Source: Gigaspora margarita (lineage: Eukaryota > Glomeromycota > Glomeromycetes > Diversisporales > Gigasporaceae). From it: 64,000 nucleotides of DNA. Location: contig WTPW01000678.1 in NCBI GenBank assembly GCA_009809945.1, positions 182,718 to 246,717 of the forward strand. Reading direction: 5' to 3'. Position numbers and translations under genes: made by a program. Below, piece by piece: positions 46,130 to 56,365 of the stretch. Position 1 is the first letter of the stretch, and every line of letters begins with the position of its first letter. The notes beneath the pieces were generated by a model. It worked only from the letters and a program-made list of their open reading frames with translations. It was not told where the DNA came from and did no database searches.

Positions 46130-47345
46130 AGTAAAATCATCAACTATTAAATATTCTATATACTAATTGAAAATCATAGAGAACATTTTTCTAATTCTAA
46201 TAGTAGTTAAATCATCAAAATCAGCCTAATAGATTCCAAGATACTTGGGATCAAAGAAGAGAACATAAGGATTGGCAAATTTACTATTACACAAACTATT
46301 TTTTTTTTATATATGATACATTTTAAAAAGTTATTTCATTGTAGTGAAAAATTTTACTAAAAAAATATTAAAAAACTAGCATTTTTTGGGCAAAGAACAA
46401 CTTTATTTAAGAGTTCAAAGTCAATTGTGATAATAAAATTCTGCACAAATCACAATTTTTCATTTGACAGCTTTTTTCTAACTTTATATTTGTTTTTTTA
46501 TATAAGTTTTGAATAGATTTTTTATCATAGTAAAAAAAATTTACTAATAAAATAATAAAATATACTTTAAGAAACTAACATTTTTCTGACCTCGGGTCCG
46601 ATAGCGTAGCGGTTACGCTCCGAGGTCACAAATCGTAAGATTGCCGGTTCGAGTCCCATTGGCGGCGAACGCTAATTCTTATTAGGGAAGTGCAACACCG
46701 CGGAACCAGGGACCCGGGACATCTACGGATGGACTTAATGAAGTAATTGGTGTAACAAACCTAGTGTGGCTTAACTTGTTAGTTTGGATCGACGATTTGT
46801 CTAACCGAAGTCACGAGACGTAGTGAAGATCATGTCACGAACTCCTGGCGGCGTTTTCCGGAGACTAGGGCCAGGTTGGTCGGTAGGATTCCGAAGTCCG
46901 GGGTTAAAACTTGGAAATTAAGACTATATAGGACTAGTTGTCCTACCATAGCTAACTTTAGGCCTCGGGTAAAGTAGCCCGAGCCTTTCTTCCCCTCCTA
47001 TTAATATTGTACCTATTATATGTATACATATTTAATATGTAATTTCATTAATTAATAAACGGAACGGAGGCATGGTCTCAGTTGTAAAACGTTAAAAAAA
47101 AAAAAAAAAAAAAAAAGAAACTAACATTTTTCTGGCTAACAAACAGCTTTATTTAAGAGCCCAAAGTCAATTATGATAATAAAATTCTGCACAAATTACA
47201 ATTTTTTATTTGACAGCTTAAAGTACTTTGTGTAATAGTAAATTTGCTAATTCTTATGTTCTCTTTTAAGATCCCACCAATTTTGATGATTTGACTATAT
47301 TAAAATCAGAAAAATGAGCTCTACAACTTTTAATTAGAAGCCAAA
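46130..47345. mobile_element. Long-TIR element carrying the ~200-bp repeat units
   Basis: The left flank, from about 46,150 through AAATCATCAAAATC and GAGAACATAAGGATTGGCAA, is mirrored on the right (TTTGCTAATTCTTATGTTCTC, then ATTTTGATGATTT) for more than 130 bp. The interior consists of two diverged copies of the repeat unit at 20,737 and 22,234. The SINE at 46,589-47,116 is inserted in the second copy. Confidence 0.65.
46589..47116 (+). mobile_element. tRNA-derived SINE with poly(A), very recent
   Basis: The ends are exact: GAAACTAACATTTTTCTG is duplicated perfectly (46,571-46,588 and 47,117-47,134, 18 bp). The head has an A-box-like ATAGCGTAGCGGTTACGC and a B box GGTTCGAGTCC at tRNA spacing. 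It ends in 23 consecutive A. The 528-bp body is GC-rich compared with its surroundings and contains no long ORF. It is thus a Pol III-type retroposon moved by a LINE, and young since poly(A) and duplication are intact. Confidence 0.93.
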
Positions 47346-47939
47346 AAGGTTTATTTATTAGTTTTTAGGATTAGAGTTAGTGTTAGGATTAAGGTTAGAA
47401 TTAGAAATAGGTTTATTATTTTAATTCTAAAAATAGAAAATATTGTGTAACCATGGTAGAAATAGCAAAATACCATGATGGAAATTGCAATTGCCTATAT
47501 TTAATGGTTTTTATAATTTAGTATATATGTATTTTAATGCACCTACCTGATAAACCAATCAGATAATAGGATTAGATTTAACATATAATTGAAAAAAATA
47601 GTGATATTTTAAAAAATTACTTGTAGCTTATATTTTTGTTTATGAAACTACTCTTCATGCTCTAAAAAAAAATATCTTGCAAATTTAACTATAAAACTTC
47701 TTATTTTGCTTATACATTACTCTCACTTTACTCTAACTCTAACTAACAAAAAGAATAGATTGTTTTGGTTAGATTAATTTTATGTTATACCAGATTTTAT
47801 AAAGTGTATTACAACACACCAGTACAAAATAATAAAAATTTTTAATTATATTTAGAATTAATTTATATATAGCTATAGCTATATATAGCTATACTATTAA
47901 TATGTTTTTTTTTATAACAACTATTGCAGCTATATAAAT

Positions 47940-48055
47940 ATTATAGTTAGAGTTAGAATTAGTATAAATATTAGGGTTAGGGTTAGAGTTTGGGTTAGAG
48001 TTAAAGTTAGAGTTAGGATTCAAAGTAGAGTTAGAGTTTGGGTCAGGTTTAGTAT
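47940..48055 (+). repeat. Degenerate TTAGGG-like tract
   Basis: About 18 head-to-tail words of the TTAGGG, TTAGAG and TTAGAA kind. This is interstitial, not a chromosome end, since AT-rich unique sequence and other elements continue beyond. From 47,345 to 47,940 no gene is seen. Confidence 0.7.
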
Positions 48056-48100
48056 AAAATTATAAGAGGAACATTATTGCTTAGTAACACAAAAGAATTA

Positions 48101-48336
48101 CCATAAAGTTCTGAATATAAGCAACCTCCTAAGCCACCCATTTTGGCTAAATTTTTTAAAGAGTTGCTTAAATTCAGCAACTTCGAAGTACTCAATTTTA
48201 TTGGCCTATCTTAATAAAATTTATTCTGTATTTAACAATTTTAATAGGGTTGCTTATTTTATTTTCCTAGTATTTTGACCTCAAAATGTAGAGGGTTTTT
48301 TATTTTCAGGGGTTGCTTATATTCAGGACTTTACGG
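48101..48336. mobile_element. Mariner-like MITE (TA duplication)
   Basis: CCATAAAGTTCTGAATATAA at the left matches the complement of the right end (CCGTAAAGTCCTGAATATAA), continuing to GCAACC. Each side is flanked by TA. No ORF is seen. From 48,337 to 48,878 there is no gene. Confidence 0.8.
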
Positions 48337-49256
48337 TACCTTAGTAAAATTTGAAATATATATAATTTTATAATATTAGCTATATGTAGCTATAGCTATA
48401 TCTAGATATTTTCTTATATATAATAATAAATTCAAATATGTGTATATTTTGTACAAATAATCATATATTGTAATCTAGTAATCAAAATAGGATAAGTTTT
48501 ATATCATTAATTATAATTACTTGATCACAAGATATGCCACTTAGCTATAGATCCTACCTGGCCACAATACTTCTATTTACCTTATATATTAATATTTTAT
48601 ATGTGAAACTTATATGAAATTAGAATCTTGGATCTGAAAATAATTCTAGACCCAAAAAATAAAAATAATAATTTAAAATATCAAATTTATCTCTAATACT
48701 ATAGAATAATTAAAATTAAAAAATATTCTCAAAGTATATAAAAAAATTATTGTACAATTTTTAATTCGTCATGTTTAAATAAAAAAGTTTAAAAGAAAAT
48801 CATATTAAAATTACATTTATAATACTTTCTATTAAGGTATCTGAAATTATAAATAATTTGTATATAAATTTTATTCCTTAAACTATTACAAACTTAAATA
48901 GGATGACGAGACAGGTGCAAGACAAGAAGAGAAATTTATTTGCTGAACAGACTAGCTATTACAAAAAGGTTTGTAATTCCCTTTATACTAGGTTCATTGC
49001 TATAACTAATTCTAGAGCAATTACTAATACTTACTATTCAATGATTACATTTTTTATGCTTTGCATCAATGAACTAATTATAACTATATGGTCTACTATT
49101 ATTATGCTCATTAATAACTATCAGGGATAATGCTGAAATCAGATGATGCTGAAATCCATATGATCTTCATATCATCAGATTTCCTAAAATTTCTGAAAAT
49201 CGTGTAAACAATTGATCTACACTATATTGAATACTATAACCAGATGGTATGCCTAT

Positions 49257-49542
49257 TAGGGTTCCGCAATTTGATTTGATCATCAAATATTTGAATCAAA
49301 TATTTGATCAAATTCAAATTCAAATTTGGCAATATTTGATTTGATCAAATTCAAATCTGGCCAAATTTGATTTGATTTGACAAATATTTGACTTGATTTG
49401 AAAATTACTATTAAAAATTCAAATTCAAATCAAATTCAAATCCAAAAATTTGAATCAAATCAAATTCAAATCAGGGTCAATTTGATTTGATCAAATTCAA
49501 ATTGACCCAATATTTGATTTGATTTGAATTTGAGGAACCCTA
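49257..49542. mobile_element. hAT-type TTTGAAT-repeat MITE, copy 2
   Basis: It is 286 bp with ends TAGGGTTCC and GGAACCCTA, and a perfect 8-bp duplication ATGCCTAT (49,249-49,256 and 49,543-49,550). It has the same repetitive interior as 27,922-28,207. Confidence 0.92.
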
Positions 49543-49699
49543 ATGCCTATATGCATTCTTGATATCTATATAAGGGCTTGTTAGTAGAAAAGGAGTAAAA
49601 AGTTTTTACCACTTTTTTTTTTAAATTTTAAATTAGAATAGCTAGATAACTACTATATCAAATTTAATAAAATTTTTTTTATTTAATTTTATAACTATA

Positions 49700-50040
49700 T
49701 GGGGTGTGGTCAATTAAAATAGCTCATTTTTACAATTTTTTGAAAAATGAGTTTTTATTAGATTCATATAAATTTTTATATGATCGACATTTTTCAATTA
49801 TAAATGAAAGTCGATATGCATAATAAAAAATCAAGATAATGTAAAAGAAAATTTACATGAGGCTACGTAGAACTAGCACATCATGAGATTGCCCAATAGT
49901 CACATGTTGCCTTTAACCAATCAAAATCGTAAAATTTGATTAATCCCGGATCAGTCCAAAAATCAAAACAAATGATTAAACTCAATTATCTCAAAATAAG
50001 ATATATGTAAAAATGGGCTATTTTAATTGACCACACCCCA
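49700..50040. mobile_element. 341-bp MITE A (TGGGGTGTGGTCAATTAAAA ends)
   Basis: The ends are inverted repeats of about 32 bp. It is full-length homologous, in opposite orientation, to MITE B at 50,045-50,385. TATA stands before A, between A and B, and after B. Confidence 0.85.
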
Positions 50041-50044
50041 TATA

Positions 50045-50385
50045 TGGGGTGCAGACAATAGAAACAGCCCATATTTACATATATATTATTTTGAGATAAT
50101 TGAGTTTAATCATTTGATTTTGATTTTCGGACTGATCCGGGATTAACCAAATTTCACGATTTTAATTGGTTAAAGGTAGCAGGTGACTATCAGATAATCT
50201 CGTGATGTGTTGGCTCTACGAAGCCTCGTGTAATTTTTCTTTTACATTATCTTGATTTTTTATTATGCAAATCAACTTTCGTTTATAATTGAAAAATGTC
50301 AATCATGTCAAAATTTATATGAATTTAATAAAAACTCATTTTTCAAAAAATGTAAAAATGGGCTGTTTCTATTGTCTGCACCCCA
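50045..50385. mobile_element. 341-bp MITE B (TGGGGTGCAGACAATAGAAA ends)
   Basis: The inverted sister of MITE A, of identical length. The terminal 20 bases differ from A at several positions but match each other within B, so each element has co-evolved matching ends. Confidence 0.85.
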
Positions 50386-50514
50386 TATAATTAAAATAAA
50401 ATAAATATATCAAAATTTAGTTTAGTGGTTATTGAAATATTTTAATTCAAAGTTTAAAAAACTTTTACTTAGAAACTTTTTACCCTTTTTCTACTAACGA
50501 GCTCCTATATATTA

Positions 50515-50657
50515 AAGACCTTCTAACAGTATCAAAAGGTAACCCTAACTCTAACCCTAGCTACAAGACAAAAAGCGTCTATAAAAAAATTTAACTTATA
50601 TTTAGGGTTAGGGTTAGGGTCACCGTTTTGATACAGTTATAAGGTTTTTTAAATATA
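50515..50657. mobile_element. Short MITE with TTAGGG-like tracts in both arms
   Basis: ACCTTCTAACAGTATCAAAA with AACCCTAACTCTAACCC mirrors GGGTTAGGGTTAGGGTCACC with TTTTGATACAG and TTATAAGGT. The telomere-like words are thus part of the inverted arms. Confidence 0.7.
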
Positions 50658-50970
50658 AATATCAAGATGTAATTTATACAGTATTGAATTAACCTCACTC
50701 TAACTAACCCATTTGATTGGTTTGATTATATAGTGTAGATCAATGTTTATACTATTTTCAGAAATTTTAAAAAATCCTAATGATATAGCGATCATGTGGA
50801 TTTTAGCATCATCCAATTTCACTATCATTTTTGACAATAACTAACTACTACATGACTTCATTTGTTATGCATCAGGGAATCAGTACTTGAGCCTTGGCTA
50901 TGGGATTGGGTCTTGGATCACAGGACTGTGAGTCACAGGCTTGGGTCATTCTGGAGGCTTGGTCATTACA

Positions 50971-50986
50971 CCATCTCCTCTTTATC
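50971..50986 (-). promoter_or_regulatory. Polypurine tract of the Ty3/gypsy element
   Basis: On the minus strand GATAAAGAGGAGATGG directly precedes the 3' LTR start TGTAATG. This is where plus-strand DNA synthesis would be primed in an active element. Confidence 0.8.
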
Positions 50987-51869
50987 AATCAGTTTATACA
51001 TTTTGTATTTTGCTTTTTGCTTTTAGAAACAGATCTAGGTTTATCAGAGTAATGACAATGAAAGTCTTTTACTGCTTCTCAGGCATGTTTCACATTTTCT
51101 ACTGGCTTTTATGAATGTTCATTCATATTGTAGCCTTTCCAAACCACAAGGTAATATAACTTTTTCTGGATTAATTTTACATCAAGAATTCATTCTCTTC
51201 ATATTTTCTTTGTTCATTAATAATAATAGGCAAAGGAGGTTTTGCAGTTCTGCCAGAAATTGTGTTTTCATATAGGGTTCCAATAGTAATATATGGAAAG
51301 TATTGTGGATCTTGAATGATGCAGATAAGTTCAACTGATATACTACTAGGCTAATTTGAGTACTAGCTTTAAAAGGACCCAGTTTCTGATAATCTAACTT
51401 TTTAGAAGGTCATTTGGTTCGAATGTTCTACTTCATTAGCCAACTTTATCACTAATCTTGTAAGTAGAGTTATTCTGCCAGCATATACATATCTGTATAT
51501 TTTTTATATCATTCTTGTATAGTACTTAACTCAGCAATCAGTATTTCTTGTATTTATTGCAATTGACCAATATTGGTTCCAGTAGATGGGACTAAAACTT
51601 GTACTGGGACTTGCATATCAAAATGAGAGTGAAAACTATAATTAGCAAAGAATAGGGTTGTGTGAGTAGGTGAATAGTTGGAATGATTGTAAGCAAATGC
51701 TGCAAATGGTAAGAGGAGTAACAAAAATTAGATGATTTTTTAAGGGGGAGAGGGGTAAAAAATGTTGAAATTATATATAGGAAACTGACCATATCTATAT
51801 TAAGGAGAGGGAAGGAGAAGTAGGCCTCTAATAAAAAATAATCAGATAATTAATAACATGGTCCTAATA

Positions 51870-52740
51870 GTTCAAGCCAGTTGTCTTGGTGGTAGTTGAT
51901 GGTACATTGTAGGTACTGTTCAAGTATCTAGTTTACCCATTCACTTTGGTCATCTGTTTGAGAGTGGTAAGCAGTCGATAAATTAATCTTAGTGCCCAGA
52001 AGAGAGAATAAGTGCTTCCAAAATTTGGATGTGAACTAGGGCCCTTTGTCTGATATAATATCTATAGATACTCCATATAACTGAATTATTTCTTAAAAAA
52101 TTAGATAGGCTATTTGTTCTGCATTAATACTCTTGTTATATGCAATGAAATGAGCTATTTTAGTTAACCAATCCACTACCACAAGGATGGAGTCGAACCC
52201 AAAAGACAAAGGTGGATTAGTAATAAACTCCATAGATATGGACTGCTATTGTTGCTTCAGAATAGGTAAAGGAACAAGTAAACCCAGTGGATGATGTCTA
52301 TGAGATTTTGACTTGGCACAAATATCACAGGTTCGTATGTATCTTTGAACAAAAGAACAAGTTTGGGCTACTAATAGTCCCATGTGATTAACTCAGAAGT
52401 TTTGCTATTCCAAAATGGCCAGCTAATTTTGAATCATGCCTTGTATGAAGAATCTCAAGTTTTTTAGCCATTTGTGATACTATACAACCCGTCTCTGTAC
52501 AGAAGATCATTTTCATATAAAAATATATCTAAGTTAGAATGGGATTCTAATAATATTCTATTAGGGTGTATCAAATGCTCTCTAATTTTTTTAGTGAAAG
52601 GGTCTATTTCTAATTGAGAGCAGATTTGTCTTATTAAATCAGAGTCTACTGAGCCAATTGCTACAATATCTAGACAAAGTTTCTCTGGTTTTAACAAAAT
52701 GACCTATCATCCATGGTTTTATCTCTCTCTTGTAGTTGAT
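51870..52740 (-). pseudogene. Ty3/gypsy integrase remnant
   Basis: Minus-strand reading gives VVVDWLTKIAHFIAYNK near 52,186-52,140, the core strand around the first catalytic Asp of retroviral-type integrases. Fragments before it (HDSKLAGHFGIAK near 52,437-52,399) fit the zinc-binding H2C2 region. A downstream frame with HQTDQSEWVNQILEQYL (near 51,955-51,905) matches the conserved end of the catalytic core. Stops and frameshifts abound. The ORF 52,697-52,464 is its N-terminal portion. Confidence 0.75.
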
Positions 52741-52800
52741 GGTTTGGTTATTTGGATAATATATCTGACATCCTTGTTTGGTCCCTAGTTAATAGACTAT

Positions 52801-53085
52801 TAGGGTTCCACAATTTGATTTGATCTTCAAATATTTGAATCAAATATTTGATCAAATTCAAATTCAAATTTGACTATATTTGATTTGATCAAATTCAAAT
52901 CTGGCCAAATTTGATTTGATTTGACAAATATTTGATTTAAGTTAAAAATTACTATTAAAAATTCAANTNNAATCAAATTCAAATCCAAATATTTGAATCA
53001 AATNAAATTCAAATCAGGGTCAATTTGATTTGATTAAATTCAAATTGACCCAATATTTGATTTGATTTGAATTTGAGGAACACTA
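52801..53085. mobile_element. hAT-type TTTGAAT-repeat MITE, copy 3
   Basis: It starts TAGGGTTCC and ends GGAACACTA, flanked by a perfect 8-bp duplication TAGACTAT (52,793-52,800 and 53,086-53,093). It separates the RNase H and integrase parts of the retrotransposon. A few Ns lie inside. Confidence 0.92.
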
Positions 53086-53099
53086 TAGACTATCTCGAA

Positions 53100-54400
53100 G
53101 TTATAATTTGATAAGAAGAGGGTCCACTGGGCTTGATACCAGTTAAGTACCTAAGCTAAAGTAAAGTACTGTAGGTTTTTGTAATCACAGTAAACAGTAA
53201 TTTTAAGTTAAGCCATCTCTAAGTAATGTTGCATTGCTTGAAAAAAACAATTATTGCTAGGAGCTCTTTATTATGTACATCATAGTTAATTTCTGAAGGT
53301 AAGAATTTGCATGAATAATTTGCAATAGAGTTCAAGTACCCATCCTCCTATCACTGTGAGAGTATGGAACCTAAAACAAAATTGGACACATCTGTTTCAA
53401 CAAAAAATTGTTTTAATGAGTTGACATATCAGAAAATTGAAGCAGAAGTGAATTTTGTTTTCAATAGCTCAAAGGCCTGTTGGGCTTGAGCAAACCAGTG
53501 GAACAGGGTTTTGGATTTTTGAGTCAGGTTAATAAGTGGAATAATAATTTTGGAGTAGCTCTCGATGAAGTGGTGGTAATAATTTGCAAGGCCTAAAAAT
53601 TGTGTATGTCCTTGGGTGACTTTGGTATAGGCCAAGTTGTAATACTCTTTACTTTGTTACTATCTATCTGAAATCCTTAAGGAGAAATAATTTACCCCAA
53701 AAATTCTACGCTTTGTCTATCAAATTCGTATTTTTTCAACATTGCGTATAACCTGTAATGCTGCAGAAGCTCTAAAACTGTTCTAATATTTTTATCATGC
53801 TCTTTTTAATTTGAGGAATATACTAATATATCACTAATACATGATCTAGATATATTATAATGAATTTATCTAGGAATTCTATAAAAATATCATTAATCAT
53901 ATGCTAGAAAACAGTGGGAGCATTGGTTAGCCCAAAAGGCATAACTATATATTCAAAGTGCTTATAACGAGTTCAGAATGCTGTTTTCTATTTATCTCCT
54001 AGCTGTATTCAGACTAAATTATATGCCTCTCTGAGATCAATTTTGGCGAACAGCCACACCAAAGAGACCAGTTGAGTAATTCTAAAATAAGCAGTAAGGG
54101 GTATCTGTTTTTAACAGTAATCTGATATATAGGTGCAGAGATCTATCTTTTTTCTTGACAAAGAGAATGGAAACTTCTGCAAGTGACCATGAGTATCTAA
54201 TGAACCTTTATCCAAATGGTCCTCTATATACTCCCATAAAGCTTTTAATTCTGTTGGAGTGAGGCTGTATATAGGGCCCCAAGAAGGTTGTGAGTCTGGT
54301 ATTTAATTGATAGGACAATCATATGGTCTATGCTCAAGTAATTTATCTGCATTTTTTTTACTAAAAAGATTATGAAAATCATGGTATTTACTGAGAATAC
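53100..54400 (-). pseudogene. Ty3/gypsy reverse transcriptase and RNase H remnant
   Basis: Minus-strand fragments in order: KNADKLLEHRPYDCPIN (near 54,355-54,305), KIDLREAYN (54,050-54,018), FGLTNAP (near 53,943-53,923), IYLDH at the catalytic YxDD box (near 53,859-53,843, second Asp changed), and FLGLANYYHHFIESYS in the connection region (53,600-53,550). RNase H traces follow, with FVETDVSNFVLG-like residues near 53,400-53,370. There are many frameshifts. The closest relative in the window is the pol at 62,480-64,000. Confidence 0.8.
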
Positions 54401-54676
54401 TTTGGTAGTTACTTGCTACATGGGTTCCCATAGTTTCAGCAAGAAAAACTCGTACCAAAAAAATTTTTTCTATTCCTTTGCCTATGTAGACCGTGATATT
54501 ATCATCTGTTATAACTGTTGTAAATAATGTTGTTGCATATACATTGGGTTAAGAAAATCAATCCTATGGACCTTCCAGTCGATCATCAAATTATGCAAAG
54601 TTAACTATAGTAGCCCTAATATGATCTGGCATTATAGTGAAGAAATAATATTAAATTGTACCATTTTTGTATAGTC

Positions 54677-54970
54677 CTAAAGGATGAGGGTCAAGGGTCC
54701 AGTACTCTGAGTAACAAGTCCTGAGGAGATTTCTTGACTATTTACTACTTCTACAGATAAAGTTGTATTAATCTCTACAGTAGATATATGTGCTTGTTGT
54801 GCCAATGTAGTGTTCAAGAAATAGCCGTAAGTACCTGAATCCAATAAGGCTTCTATATTAAAAGAGCAACTATTAGGGAGTTGTAAGGTTATATTAAAAG
54901 AGAAAGTACTCATTCTTTTATTGAGAAATGTTATTCTGAGGGGTATTTTGTCTGTTTGCTCTAGTCTCAA
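54677..54970 (-). pseudogene. Ty3/gypsy aspartic protease region
   Basis: A 97-codon open frame includes FNIEALLDSGTYGYFLN, where DSG is the catalytic triad of retropepsins. It lies between gag and RT as expected. It is open here but cut off from both neighbours by stops. Confidence 0.75.
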
Positions 54971-55039
54971 CCTCTTTATTGAGACTGGGGCTCTCCTTTT
55001 TCTGATTCTGCTTCCTGAATTGTTATTACAGAATTAATT

Positions 55040-55893
55040 TTATATTGGTTGCTATTACACTTTTTGGGCATGTCTTAACAATATGATCTGCATCTCTATA
55101 GTAGTAGCATAGGTTGTTCGTGTAGCATTCTTTTACTTTTCTATGGACAATTGCTTGAATTTCAATGTATTATTTTGTATAGGTTCAGCTACAAAGTCAT
55201 TTTGCTAAAGGAGGGTTGAATTGAACCCGCTTGAATTTGAACTGTGCAAGCATTTTTGCTTCTTTTCAAATAATCAATTGTCACTTCAGACAGCCTTAGG
55301 GACAGCATCATTCAGGATAATGGGTCTTCTATTGTTAATAAAAGAAACTTAATATTGTTACAAAGACTATTCCTGAATTAATCAATAAGAGCTGCCTCTT
55401 CCAATCTAAATCACCAGAGACTTGACAGAATTCAAATGCATAACTTGACACAGACCTGGAGCCTTGGTATGTTTCCTAATTTTGTTGGCGGCAGTTCTTT
55501 CCTTCTCTGAGCTACCAAATGTAGTTTCAAGTTTCTGAATCAAATCATCAAAACTGTCAAGTAAGGGTGCTTCTTTTTCTGCAAAAGAGCAACATAGGCA
55601 AGAGCTATATCCAAAAGAAAACTTTCCAAAAGTCCTACTCGTGTTTGATCATCAGGGTAATGGGTTGGTTGCATATGAATAACAAGTTGTACTTGGTTTA
55701 AAAATCCCCTGAATTTTGTTTCGCTCCCATCAAACTTGTCTGGTAAACTTATTTTGGGTTTCTTTTGGTTGGCAGCTTCTCTGTGTACCTGAAGTTGGTT
55801 CATTTTGTAATGTAGAGCTTGATTTTCTTGCTGGATTTGGTGAAGTGCTAGCAACATATCATTAAGATCAAGTTGCTATTGTTGAACTATCAT
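55040..55893 (-). pseudogene. Ty3/gypsy gag remnant
   Basis: The frame 55,857-55,540 reads ENQALHYKMNQLQVHREAAN then KISLPDKFDGSETKFRGFLN, the usual capsid start (P-x-FDG motif) of fungal gypsy gag. An upstream ATG at 55,893 is followed by an in-frame TAG at codon 6. After 55,540 the frame changes and continues with a typical capsid C-terminus. A CYYYRDADHIVKTC zinc-knuckle fragment lies near 55,115-55,070. Confidence 0.8.
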
Positions 55894-56019
55894 GCTGTCT
55901 AGAGAAATATGTTTATTGGGTGACAATACTAAATAAGTACTTAATATTTGTATCTTTTACTATATATAAAAAAATCCCCCATGCAATTAGAAGTTTTATG
56001 AGAATTAGTCTGTTCAAAC

Positions 56020-56365
56020 TGTTATGAACTTAAACGAGATGATGAGACAAGTGCAAGACAAGAAGAGGAATTTATTTGTTGAACAGACTAGCTATTCCCT
56101 TTTATACTGGGTTTATTGCTAAGACTAATTCTAGAGCAATTACTAATACTTACCATTTGATAACTAAATTCTTCATGCTTTGTATTGATGAACTAATTAT
56201 GACCATATAGTCTACTATTATTATGCTCATTAATAACTAACTACTTACAACTTCATTTGTTATGTGTTGGGGAATCAGTGCTTGAGCCTTGGTTACAGGC
56301 TTGGATCTTGGATCACGGGCCTGTGAATTATGGACTTGGGTCACTCCGGGGGCTTGGTTGTTACA
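56020..56365 (-). repeat. 5' LTR of the Ty3/gypsy element
   Basis: 346 bp, from TGTTATGAAC to TTGTTACA on the plus strand (TG...CA). It matches the split LTR at 48,884-50,970 with scattered substitutions and one small indel, so the insertion is not recent. From 56,371 to 58,426 the sequence is AT-rich, with no gene I can support. Confidence 0.92.

Larger units (their letters stand above)
49573..50506. mobile_element. Foldback MITE hosting a pair of MITEs
   Basis: The left arm, from AGGGCTTGTTAGTAGAAAA to about 49,695, and the right arm, from about 50,390 to CTACTAACGAGCTCCT, are reverse complements over about 120 bp. The two 341-bp elements sit at its centre. Its arms resemble those of 35,040-35,287. 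Confidence 0.7.
49121..50834. mobile_element. Mutator-like element inserted in the LTR
   Basis: TIRs of about 45 bp (TCAGGGATAATGCTGAAATC left, TCAAAAATGATAGTGAAATT on the complement right, both then reaching GATGATGCTRAAATCCAYATG) are flanked by TAATAACTA and CAATAACTA. These agree at 8 of 9 bases, the size typical for Mutator. No transposase is seen. Most of its length is secondary insertions (49,257-49,542, 49,573-50,506, 50,515-50,657). Confidence 0.8.
48884..50970 (-). repeat. 3' LTR of the Ty3/gypsy element, split by an insertion
   Basis: 48,884-49,120 and 50,844-50,970 together match the intact LTR at 56,020-56,365. The 1.7-kb insertion between them carries its own target duplication. 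The ORF at 48,903-49,130 is a translation of LTR sequence. Confidence 0.9.
48884..56365 (-). mobile_element. Full-length Ty3/gypsy LTR retrotransposon, inactive
   Basis: The perfect 5-bp target duplication TAAAC (48,879-48,883 and 56,366-56,370) brackets the whole element. The order on the minus strand is 5' LTR (56,365-56,020), gag, protease, RT-RNase H, integrase, purine tract, 3' LTR (50,970-48,884, split). Integrase after RT is the Ty3/gypsy order. All ORFs carry stops or frameshifts. No TGG primer site is evident next to the 5' LTR. Later insertions: 49,121-50,834 in the 3' LTR, 52,801-53,085 before integrase, and a repeat at 51,708-51,870. Confidence 0.92.

Noticed and set aside
46590..46670. 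Functional tRNA gene
   Set aside because: The tRNA-like head continues into a 528-bp body with poly(A) and an 18-bp duplication, so it is the SINE head; the T-stem does not pair well.
47940..48055. Chromosome end (telomere)
   Set aside because: The TTAGGG-like words are degenerate and mixed with TTAGAG, and sequence continues on both sides.
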